Assembly: GCA_902776665.1 (NCBI GenBank)
Contig: CACYQZ010000001.1
Coordinates: 62,001-126,000, forward strand
Direction: 5' to 3'
From: an uncultured Prevotellaceae bacterium
GTDB lineage: Bacteria > Bacteroidota > Bacteroidia > Bacteroidales > Bacteroidaceae
DNA length: 64,000 nucleotides
Below, in pieces: positions 52,688-60,727 of this stretch. The translations under genes were made by a program, and so were the position numbers. Position 1 is the stretch's first letter. The number at the start of each line of letters is the position of its first letter. The notes beneath the pieces were generated by a model, which was not told the DNA's origin, did not search any database, and was given only the letters and a program-made list of their open reading frames with translations.

Positions 52688-54314
52688 AAGATTGCACCCT
52701 CTCTACTCTTTCAGAAAATTCCTTTTTCGGAGCAGGAATCACCAAATATTTTTGTCCGTCTAACTCGATGATTTTCTTGTATGTCGGACCGACGGTTTTT
52801 GACGAATAGGCTGTAATCCACTGGGTAAATGGCCGCAAATAGAAGGGAACTTTTGACGTTTCCACCTCTCCCAATTCAAACGTTACGTCGGGAATCGTTT
52901 CGTCATTCACCTTTTTAACATACAAATGGGTGTTCGCTACCGTTTTAAAATCGTTGTAATCTTCGGGATGGGACTTGATGTCTTGATACAAGGCTTCCGG
53001 GAAATAGGACATTCCACGTTTCCCGTACAATGCACTCATATATCGAACCATCGTTTTCTCCTTGTCACATGCCAAATAGTAAGCGTATTCATCGCCGAAA
53101 GCGACATGATTCACCAAATATTGTCGCCAAAATTGTGGTATCGTGTCCGTTGGGGTCAAAATGACGAATTGTTCTTTGTCTTCCAATTGGGGCAGAATTT
53201 TTCTGTAATTGTCGAAATTGGCTTTCTGGTAATAGAAAATCGGTATCAGCAGTGCGATACACGCGACAAAAGCCATGATTTGGATGGGTCGTTCATATCG
53301 ATGGGCAAAATCTTTTACCAAACACATGATGAGCATCAAAGAAAAGAGTTCTGTTCCAAAACGCACGCGGCTATTCGACATTCCAGACAACAGAATCACC
53401 AACAATGAAAACAGGGTTATCAGCAATAGCCATCTCTGTGACTTGATGAAAGCAAGCGTTTTTTTCTTGTTTCGGATCAATAAAACCATGCTCATCAACA
53501 AGAATAGCCAAAACACCCGAAGTCGTGACAGAGAGACCACAAACGATTTGACTTTTCCGACGATTCCTCCCACGACACCGACAACATCATCGGCTCCTGC
53601 TCGAGTAAAAGTGCCAGGACCCAGAATATTCATTGCCGTACCAAGTATGAAGCCAATCATCAAGGGGAGCACAGCCTGCCCCCAAATCCTACGGATATGC
53701 AGCAGCATATATAGTCCGAGAGCCATGCTTACCGGCAATGTCAATGCCTCATGTGTCCATCCGCAAATAAACGCAACGGGCATTAAAAGCCAATGCTTCG
53801 CCGACAGACTGTCGTCACGAAAACGACGCATCAGCAACAAAAATCCCAAGACAAAAAAGGCCGTCCACAAATAATTGAAACTTCCAGAGAACCAAAGGAA
53901 GGTCTCGTTGAATGCCGGAATCAGGGTAAGGAAAAGGAGCATCACGAGCCAATTCCAACGACTGCGCCACTCATATCGGCACAACGACAGGAAGAATGCT
54001 ATCGTAAAACAAAAAATCAAAGCGTTCAAGAAATTGAAAGCAGGTTTCCCGACAATTCCTGCGAACAACGATTCTAAAAAACTGCTTGTAATACGACCAT
54101 TGTGAACCGTCCAATGATTCGTCATCGACTCGACGATATCTCCCAATGTTTTGATGGGACGATGATCGTCAAACTCCATACCTACGGATTCTTTCACAAA
54201 TGCGTATGCACCATCATCAGCCACTGACAACGGTGTCAGCATATTCATCGTCAATACTACGATGAAAAGAAGAAACCAACTAAGACGTGATATGCTAAAA
54301 AAGTTTTTCATCAA
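52680..54314 (-). CDS. DUF6056 membrane protein (first of tandem pair)
   Basis: The 544-residue protein has about ten to eleven membrane spans and a soluble C-terminal domain. The opening LTMNMLTPLSVADDGAYAF (21-39) resembles the periplasmic first loop of GT-C transferases, where acidic residues contact the donor. It is a paralogue of the next gene (LTMNMLTPLSYGDDYAYAF). A lipid-linked-sugar transferase role is inferred; DUF6056 has no proven function. The gene follows its paralogue with no gap. Confidence 0.8.
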   Translation of the reverse strand: MMKNFFSISRLSWFLLFIVVLTMNMLTPLSVADDGAYAFVKESVGMEFDDHRPIKTLGDIVESMTNHWTVHNGRITSSFLESLFAGIVGKPAFNFLNALIFCFTIAFFLSLCRYEWRSRWNWLVMLLFLTLIPAFNETFLWFSGSFNYLWTAFFVLGFLLLMRRFRDDSLSAKHWLLMPVAFICGWTHEALTLPVSMALGLYMLLHIRRIWGQAVLPLMIGFILGTAMNILGPGTFTRAGADDVVGVVGGIVGKVKSFVVSLSRLRVFWLFLLMSMVLLIRNKKKTLAFIKSQRWLLLITLFSLLVILLSGMSNSRVRFGTELFSLMLIMCLVKDFAHRYERPIQIMAFVACIALLIPIFYYQKANFDNYRKILPQLEDKEQFVILTPTDTIPQFWRQYLVNHVAFGDEYAYYLACDKEKTMVRYMSALYGKRGMSYFPEALYQDIKSHPEDYNDFKTVANTHLYVKKVNDETIPDVTFELGEVETSKVPFYLRPFTQWITAYSSKTVGPTYKKIIELDGQKYLVIPAPKKEFSERVERVQSYE

Positions 54315-55958
54315 TTATTTACAATCTATTGAACTTATTCTTTTTTCTAAATCTAAGGGCATTGCAGGAGTTACAAGAAGATGTTTCTCCCTGACATCAA
54401 CAACGCAAACATTGTTGATGGAATAATCATTTTTTTGATAACGCTGAATGTATTTCCTTATTGGCAACAAATAGAAAGGAACATCTGAGGAAGGCGCTTC
54501 TTCTACGTGGATGTTAATCTTTGAGCAATCCTCGCCATTCTCCAACTCTTTAAAGTATAATTCAAAACCTGTATTGAATTTCACATATTTTTTTGTTGAA
54601 CCGATTTCTTTCCATAGCTCCTCAGGGAAGAAGAACATATCTTTTTTTCCATAGAATGCATTAACGCTTCTGGTCTCTTTTCTTTCCTTATCACACGGAA
54701 GGAAATAATTTTCACCCCTAAATGTTACCTGTTTGCGAACATATTGAGTCCAAAACCCAGAAATGTTGTCTTGGGGAGTTAATATAATATTTTTTGAAAC
54801 ATCTTTCAACTGCTTTTCACAAAATTGCCAATTTGAGTAATTTTCAAATTGAAAATAAAAAACTGGAATCAGAAAAATTGCGACTACCAACCCTACAACG
54901 ATTTGAATGAATTGATGATTTTTCTCGAACAAACTTTTACAATCGTTCAGCATATTTAGTAACAACAGCAAGGAAAAGCATTCGACTCCATATCTAAGTC
55001 TCGAATCGGTCATTCCTGAAAGTAAAATAGGACAAAAGGAGAAAATAAGGATAACAACAAACCAATTATTATTTTTTAAGTATGAAATCAAATGTTGCTT
55101 ATCCCTCCAACCAAGTATTATCAATCCGAACAACCATACCCAGAAGATTCTTAAATGAAAAATTTGCAACAATAAACTTTTAACTTTTCCAATTGATTCC
55201 ACAAGCAAATGTGCGAGTCCATCAGAATTGGCTTTTTGGAACGTTGATGGTGCAAAAACATCCAACAAAGTGCCAACGACAAAAAACAACAAATATGGAG
55301 CAACCGCTCTACCCCATATCGTTTTTATATGACATAAAATATAAAGACAAATTGCCATTGTTACAGGCAAAGTCATCACTTCGTTGGTCCATCCAGCAAA
55401 CAGAGCAATGGGGGCTATGGCAAGGTGTTTGAAGGAGATTTTTTCAGATTCTATCCTTCTTAACCAAAAAATAAACAATAACACAAAAAAACTTGTCCAC
55501 AAATAATTTAAGCTGCCCGCTGTCCACAAAACGGTTTCACTTAATGACGGCATTAGAAGCAAAAATGCTGAAAACGCCAACAAGATGCCTATCACTTTAT
55601 CACGAAAATCTGACAATGAAAGGAGTAACCATACCACACCACAAAAGACAAATGCGTTAAACACATTAAAAACGTCCTTACCTAAAATGCCGACAAATAA
55701 TTGGAGTAAAAAATGAGGCGTAAAACGACCATTAAATGACTGCCAATGATTCCACTGCGACAATAGGATATCCCACAAGTTTCTAATGGGTCGATCCATA
55801 TTGAACAGATGATTCGGTTCCGTCATCGTAAATGCGTAGGCATAATCATCACCATAAGACAACGGTGTCAGCATATTCATCGTCAAAATGGCAGCAAATA
55901 GGAGTACCCACAAAAAAACAGATGAGATTCTATATTTCTTATCCTTATTCATATTCAA
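54315..55958 (-). CDS. DUF6056 membrane protein (second of tandem pair)
   Basis: The 547-residue protein matches the neighbour over its length: the acidic first loop (residues about 23-41), IGKVKSLLLQIFHLRIFW against VGKVKSFVVSLSRLRVFW, and the soluble end with YFLPCDKERKETRSVNAFYGKKDMFFFPEELW. The same end in the first copy reads YYLACDKEKTMVRYMSALYGKRGMSYFPEALY. Moderate divergence shows an old duplication, or two imports, rather than a recent copy. It overlaps the acyltransferase fragment by 4 bases. Confidence 0.8.
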   Translation of the reverse strand: MNMNKDKKYRISSVFLWVLLFAAILTMNMLTPLSYGDDYAYAFTMTEPNHLFNMDRPIRNLWDILLSQWNHWQSFNGRFTPHFLLQLFVGILGKDVFNVFNAFVFCGVVWLLLSLSDFRDKVIGILLAFSAFLLLMPSLSETVLWTAGSLNYLWTSFFVLLFIFWLRRIESEKISFKHLAIAPIALFAGWTNEVMTLPVTMAICLYILCHIKTIWGRAVAPYLLFFVVGTLLDVFAPSTFQKANSDGLAHLLVESIGKVKSLLLQIFHLRIFWVWLFGLIILGWRDKQHLISYLKNNNWFVVILIFSFCPILLSGMTDSRLRYGVECFSLLLLLNMLNDCKSLFEKNHQFIQIVVGLVVAIFLIPVFYFQFENYSNWQFCEKQLKDVSKNIILTPQDNISGFWTQYVRKQVTFRGENYFLPCDKERKETRSVNAFYGKKDMFFFPEELWKEIGSTKKYVKFNTGFELYFKELENGEDCSKINIHVEEAPSSDVPFYLLPIRKYIQRYQKNDYSINNVCVVDVREKHLLVTPAMPLDLEKRISSIDCK

Positions 55959-56185
55959 ACAGTTAATATAGAGGTTATTTTCATAACAACCTTTTCAAAG
56001 GGAACTACAATATACGACAACAAAGTTGATATTGCGAACATAGAGATGACACTTACAAAAAAGCCAATGACATTCCATCCTACATACTTTGATATTAGAG
56101 CCGATATGGAAATCTGAAAGATTAAAAACGCATAATTCTGATAAAGATATATTGTGTATCCATATTTATTCCAATGTACGGACAT
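55955..56185 (-). pseudogene. C-terminal fragment of an acyltransferase-3-like protein
   Basis: A 76-codon frame from ATG at 56185 encodes WNKYGYTIYLYQNYAFLIFQ, then a hydrophobic span and VVPFEKVVMK, the typical last two spans of acyltransferase-3 proteins. The front of such a gene is absent and the HAD gene occupies its place, overlapping by 20 bases. Its stop overlaps the next DUF6056 gene start by 4 bases, so it was once a normal operon gene. It could still be translated but would not be functional. Confidence 0.6.
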
Positions 56186-56765
56186 TAAGTGACGTATCCG
56201 CAAAAGCCAACATTTCCCTGTCGCCGTGGCTATCACCATAGGCAAACAAAATATAGTCCTCACGGTGCGGCTCAAATTCAAGCAATCTGTTAACTTTTTC
56301 AATTCCATAACAATTTTTAGATGAAAACCTACCTGTAATAACACCTTGCTTGTCAAATTCGATTTTCGTCCCTATCACAGCAGTTATATTACGTTCCTCA
56401 CACCATGGTCTAACCCAATCTTCGATACTCGCAGTAATCACATATACATTGTGACCTTTTTCTATGTGCCCTTCTAAAAGTTCTACAACTTTGCTTTTTC
56501 TATATTTGTCGACTTTTTTTGCGAACTGTACGCCTTTATTTTGAAAATCCAAATTTTTCATTCCCTTAAAAAAATAAGAAAAAATCTTTTCCTTCAACTT
56601 CCAATTAGGATACAAATGAAGTTTCATCATAATTAGAAGAGGTGAAAATAGCAGAAAACCAATATAGAAGCTTCTCACTCCACAAACGAACTTGATGAAT
56701 TCAAGGAACGAGTCCTTTGAGATTAGTGTCCCGTCGAAATCAAATACCGCGATTGTTTTTTTCAT
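56166..56765 (-). CDS. HAD-IB family phosphatase
   Basis: The 199-residue protein has the HAD motifs VFDFDGTLIS (7-16, Asp9 and Asp11), YVITAS near residue 109, a Lys in SSKNCYG near 151 and FAYGDSHGDREML near 178. It is like HAD-IB phosphatases associated with UbiA proteins. It overlaps the upstream GtrA gene by 4 bases. In the context of UbiA and GtrA it probably removes the 5-phosphate from polyprenyl-phosphate-phosphoribose. Confidence 0.87.
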   Translation of the reverse strand: MKKTIAVFDFDGTLISKDSFLEFIKFVCGVRSFYIGFLLFSPLLIMMKLHLYPNWKLKEKIFSYFFKGMKNLDFQNKGVQFAKKVDKYRKSKVVELLEGHIEKGHNVYVITASIEDWVRPWCEERNITAVIGTKIEFDKQGVITGRFSSKNCYGIEKVNRLLEFEPHREDYILFAYGDSHGDREMLAFADTSLNVRTLE

Positions 56766-57136
56766 ACGTTCTTCATCACCAATCTGATTAGAAGAAAATT
56801 AGATGGCACACATATGGCAAGTACAGGAATCAGAGCAATTTCCTTGGCTAATCCCATCATAATAAATAGATTTAGAAGTCCAACTTGGAGTAAAAAATTA
56901 ACAAAATGGCATGTAATAAATCCCGCCAAATTATTCTTATTTCTCCGAGTCCTAAAAGTAAATGCCGTCGTCATTATATAGTTAAATATGAAACTTACTA
57001 CATATCCGAGAACAAACGCTATATTGTGGGACAAAAGTTGCAAGCACAAATAATATACTATATATTGTATCGCAACTGCAATGCACCCGACAATGGAAAA
57101 TCGAACAAATTCAAAGCCTGTTTCCTTCAATTTCAT
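56762..57136 (-). CDS. GtrA-like membrane protein (first copy)
   Basis: The 124-residue protein has four membrane spans and GtrA-family phrases (FVRFSIVGCIAVAIQYIVYY, then YVVSFIFNYIMTTAFTFR). GtrA-type proteins are thought to flip polyprenyl-phosphate-linked sugars. It lies 9 bases after the UbiA gene and overlaps the HAD gene. Mycobacterial DPA synthesis uses a similar GtrA-like partner (Rv3789). Confidence 0.85.
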   Translation of the reverse strand: MKLKETGFEFVRFSIVGCIAVAIQYIVYYLCLQLLSHNIAFVLGYVVSFIFNYIMTTAFTFRTRRNKNNLAGFITCHFVNFLLQVGLLNLFIMMGLAKEIALIPVLAICVPSNFLLIRLVMKNV

Positions 57137-57145
57137 TCTGAAATT

Positions 57146-58036
57146 TCAAAAGTAGATGATTACAAAGAACATTCCCAACCACCCAGCAATACAAATCTGA
57201 ACAAACAAATCCTTCATCAAAACCTTGGTCGGGCTACCGCTTCTAACATCGACAATGGTAAGTTGCAAATAACGGATAATGCCTGCCAAAACAAAAACGG
57301 ATGTCACATAAACGTAAGGACTATCAAACCTTTCAATAACCTCTGGAGATACCGTGTACAAGATATAACAAACCATTGTTATACTGGCAACGATAGTGAT
57401 GGCCTGATTCATGAAATCCAAGTTATAGCGATTCACATTTTTTCTGGCCAGCACCCCTGTATCCTCATAAATGACAACGTCATCCCGTCGTTTAGCAAAT
57501 GCCAAAAACAGGGCAAGCAAAAAAGTCATCAAAATAATCCAATGCGACAAGTTAATTCCCGTGGCAAAACCACCTGCAAATATCCTCAACACAAAACCTG
57601 TGGCAATAATAAATATATCGACGATAGCAATCTGCTTCAACTTAACACAATATGCCACATTTAACATGATGTAGCTAATTACGACACCAACCACCCTCAA
57701 AAAGTCATCAAAGGAAGGCCATCTATATAGATAAATAACGACTATCGAGAGTATAAAACAAACTGACATCAACAACAATGCTTCAATTCTTCCAACTGCA
57801 CCACTTGCTATTGGCCTTTTGCACTTTACTGGGTGCATCCTATCGGCATTCGCATCAAAGATGTCATTGAAACAATAAATACCACTGGCAGCCATACAAA
57901 ATGCCGCGAAAACAACCAATGTTGGCCACAGGTATGAAGACTCTTGTAAATGACCGTCAAAAAAGACAGGAAGAAAAATAAATATATTTTTCAACCACTG
58001 CGATGGGCGGAGGAGTTTTAAATACTGGCTTAACAT
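57146..58036 (-). CDS. UbiA-type polyprenyl-phosphate phosphoribosyltransferase
   Basis: I choose the ATG at 58036 (MLSQYLKLLRPSQW), 13 bases after the upstream gene, because the longer frame overlaps that gene. The 296-residue protein has about eight spans. RPSQWLKN (10-17) and the Asp-rich NDIFDANADRMHP (57-69), followed by RPIASG (74-79), match DPPR synthase (Rv3806c) rather than ubiquinone-type enzymes. It would transfer phosphoribose from PRPP to polyprenyl phosphate. Confidence 0.85.
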   Translation of the reverse strand: MLSQYLKLLRPSQWLKNIFIFLPVFFDGHLQESSYLWPTLVVFAAFCMAASGIYCFNDIFDANADRMHPVKCKRPIASGAVGRIEALLLMSVCFILSIVVIYLYRWPSFDDFLRVVGVVISYIMLNVAYCVKLKQIAIVDIFIIATGFVLRIFAGGFATGINLSHWIILMTFLLALFLAFAKRRDDVVIYEDTGVLARKNVNRYNLDFMNQAITIVASITMVCYILYTVSPEVIERFDSPYVYVTSVFVLAGIIRYLQLTIVDVRSGSPTKVLMKDLFVQICIAGWLGMFFVIIYF

Positions 58037-58049
58037 CTCTAAACTATAA

Positions 58050-59345
58050 TTACTTAAAGTAAGTCTTGATAATTTGTGCAATTTGAATTAAACAATAACT
58101 AAAAACTATCGATAGAAAAGGGAGCATTACGATATTATACCTTGGCTCACCAACAGTTAGAACGGTCAATAATGTACAGAGAAGAATTGGAATGTATATG
58201 AAAAATAAATTCATATTTTTCCATGAATAAATCAATAGACCAAAGACCACAGAGATCATTATTATCTTGAAATAAACAGAGGATAAAAATGACATGAACA
58301 ACTCTGAATACGGAGAAAAGCAAAGGTTAGCAGGCGACCGGAATGATTGTGAGTATATTAGTTCATTCTTTTTTGTCTTCGGAGCTGTCCTATAATTGTA
58401 TAAAAACGATGGACTACTATTGAAAAGATAATACATCTTCTTGCAAGTAAGAATACTATATTGTATGGGATGAGTTTTTATCCAATGAACTGCCCGATGA
58501 GTCCAAATACTATCTTTTTCGTTTACAGTTAGCTTGCTCTTAAATTCATCAGGAATATGCCCGATTTTTCCTTCTTGAAAAACAGCAGCACAATAGCCTC
58601 CAGAAGCATCATCATTGGCTCCCATAATCAAATTCACGCCTCCAGTTGTAGATTTATATAAATAATTAGGATAATTCTGGTGAGTGGAAATTGCGATTAT
58701 CATACAAGTGAAAATATACATAGCAACGTGACGAGTGGCAGACTTCCAATCTTTTGACTTTAAATACCAAAATAAACATGCTACAAGCCACCCCAGTGCG
58801 ATGGGACGTGTCCACATTGCCAAAGCTAAGAAAAAACCAGATAGATATGAAAACCTCTTTCCTAACAAACAAAAATATAAGGAAGACAAACTCAAAACTA
58901 TATAATAAGGTTCTGAAAAAAGATGTGAAGATATCGTGAAAACTGCTGGCAGCAACATATATGAATATAAAGCAAATATGGCAACAACTTCCTTTTCAAA
59001 TAACTTACGGCAAATACGGTAAATTAAAAAAAGTGTAATTGCATTAAAAATCACCTGAATATATGCCAAATTTGAAGTCGTCCCAAACATTTTAATCCAT
59101 AAAATAATAAAATTTACCCATCCTGGATTAAATATATAAGAATCATATAAATGTGAATAATTAGGGTAAAGTGTCCCATCTGTCACACAACTCCAAGCTA
59201 AAAGAACATAAGTTCCAGGATCTGATACCAATGCATCATACTTATTGTTGTACACATATAGTACCTGCAATCCCAACCAAAACAAAGCTGATATGACTAC
59301 AAATAGGCGTAGAGAGAAGAGGTTTATCAAACCTTTAAATACCAT
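58050..59345 (-). CDS. GT-C glycosyltransferase (GT39-like)
   Basis: The ATG at 59345 (MVFKGLINLF) avoids overlap with the upstream gene, which a longer form at 59402 would have. The 431-residue protein has about ten membrane spans and a first-loop acidic phrase DALVSDPGTYVLLAW, followed by LYDSYIFNPGW. This is the GT39/ArnT-like layout that uses polyprenyl-phosphate sugars on the periplasmic side. It lies between GtrB and UbiA genes, so either module could supply its donor. Confidence 0.8.
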   Translation of the reverse strand: MVFKGLINLFSLRLFVVISALFWLGLQVLYVYNNKYDALVSDPGTYVLLAWSCVTDGTLYPNYSHLYDSYIFNPGWVNFIILWIKMFGTTSNLAYIQVIFNAITLFLIYRICRKLFEKEVVAIFALYSYMLLPAVFTISSHLFSEPYYIVLSLSSLYFCLLGKRFSYLSGFFLALAMWTRPIALGWLVACLFWYLKSKDWKSATRHVAMYIFTCMIIAISTHQNYPNYLYKSTTGGVNLIMGANDDASGGYCAAVFQEGKIGHIPDEFKSKLTVNEKDSIWTHRAVHWIKTHPIQYSILTCKKMYYLFNSSPSFLYNYRTAPKTKKNELIYSQSFRSPANLCFSPYSELFMSFLSSVYFKIIMISVVFGLLIYSWKNMNLFFIYIPILLCTLLTVLTVGEPRYNIVMLPFLSIVFSYCLIQIAQIIKTYFK

Positions 59346-59379
59346 AAAATACAAAAATACAATTCTAAAACATTCTACC

Positions 59380-60309
59380 TCATACTCCCTCTTTCTCCCC
59401 AATCACATACACTGGCCGATTCTTCGTTTCATAGAAAATTCTGCCCAAATATTCGCCGATGATGCCGAGGGACAGCAACAAAAAGCCACCGAGAAACAGA
59501 ATGATGATAATCAATGTCGGGAAGCCCTGAACAGGATCGCCCCAAATCAGCGTGCGAAATAGTATGTATATCAGATAAACAAACGAAAGGAAAGAAATCA
59601 CCATTCCTACGATGGTGGAAATTCGCAGGGGTGCCGTCGTAAATGAGGTAATACCATCTATCGCTAAATTCAAGAGCGTAGAGAATTTCATCGACGACTC
59701 TCCCTCCACACGGTCGGCAGTCTCAAACGGCACGGATGTCTTCTTAAAGCCTATCCAACAATACATTCCCTTGGTATATCTCTGCGTTTCGCGCAGACGC
59801 TTCAATTCCTCGATGCACTTTCTATCCAACAAACGGAAATCGCCGACATTCGGCAGCACTTCCACGCGAGAGGCTTTTTGCAGCATCGAATAATACATTT
59901 TCGTGAATCGCTTGCGCAGCCAACTTTCCTTGCCTCGCGTCAATCTCTGGCCATACACGTCATCGTATCCTTCTTCCCATTTCTTCAACATCTCGGGGAC
60001 GACATGGGGCGGATGCTGTAAATCGGCATCCATAATGACCATACAATCGCCCGTGACATGGTCGAAACCTGCCAACATGGCATTTTCCTTGCCGAAATTG
60101 CGAGAAAGGTCGATGTAGCAGATGCGGCTGTCCTTCACCCGCAATTCCTTGATGACCTCCATCGTGCGGTCGCGGCTACCGTCGTTCACCAATAGCACTT
60201 CCCAGTCATACTGCTTGTTAGCCTCCATCAACCCATGCAAAGCGTCGTAAAGGGCGGGCAAAGAGGCTTCTTCGTTAAAACAAGGTACGAGAATTGATAC
60301 TTTTTTCAT
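59380..60309 (-). CDS. Polyprenyl-phosphate glycosyltransferase (GtrB-like GT2)
   Basis: The 309-residue protein has the GT2 domain (SILVPCFNEE, LLVNDGSRDRT near 39, DADLQHP at 94-100) and two C-terminal spans (about 232-255 and 270-292). This is the DPM1/GtrB class that makes polyprenyl-phosphate-glucose or a related sugar. It lies 4 bases after a GtrA-like gene and 34 bases before the GT-C gene, the three-gene layout of phage and O-antigen glucosylation systems. Confidence 0.93.
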   Translation of the reverse strand: MKKVSILVPCFNEEASLPALYDALHGLMEANKQYDWEVLLVNDGSRDRTMEVIKELRVKDSRICYIDLSRNFGKENAMLAGFDHVTGDCMVIMDADLQHPPHVVPEMLKKWEEGYDDVYGQRLTRGKESWLRKRFTKMYYSMLQKASRVEVLPNVGDFRLLDRKCIEELKRLRETQRYTKGMYCWIGFKKTSVPFETADRVEGESSMKFSTLLNLAIDGITSFTTAPLRISTIVGMVISFLSFVYLIYILFRTLIWGDPVQGFPTLIIIILFLGGFLLLSLGIIGEYLGRIFYETKNRPVYVIGEKEGV

Positions 60310-60313
60310 ATCG

Positions 60314-60727
60314 TCATTGATTTTGTTTTTTGAAAACGTACAATCGCTGTCCGAAATAATTCAGCAGAACAAACACACACATTCCCACAAACAGGGCGAT
60401 ATTTTCTTGGCGCGACTTTCCCATGTCTGAGAAAAAGGCTTTCACGAGGGGCTTTGCGATTCCATAGGCAAGGAAATAACACACCACGATATTGATGGTG
60501 AATCGCACGATGGAAGAAAAATCCCAACCTTTGTATTTGAACGTAAAGTATTTATTCAAAAAATAGCTCAAAATGCTTCCAAAGAAATAATTTGCCGCAG
60601 ATGAAATCCAATAACTCTGGTGAAAGACATTATAGAGGACAAACATGATGGTTGTCCCAAAAATCGTGTTGATGATGCCGACGATGACAAAACGGCTGAA
60701 CGAGTTATTGATGATTTCTTTTCTCAT
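60314..60727 (-). CDS. GtrA-like membrane protein (second copy)
   Basis: I place the start at the ATG at 60727 (MRKEIINNSF), which overlaps the stop of the upstream TupA-like gene (ATGA). The 137-residue protein has four spans with VGIINTIFGTTIMFVLYN and SYFLNKYFTFK. It is the GtrA partner of the adjacent GtrB. It differs clearly from the first GtrA-like protein at 56762. Confidence 0.88.
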   Translation of the reverse strand: MRKEIINNSFSRFVIVGIINTIFGTTIMFVLYNVFHQSYWISSAANYFFGSILSYFLNKYFTFKYKGWDFSSIVRFTINIVVCYFLAYGIAKPLVKAFFSDMGKSRQENIALFVGMCVFVLLNYFGQRLYVFKKQNQ

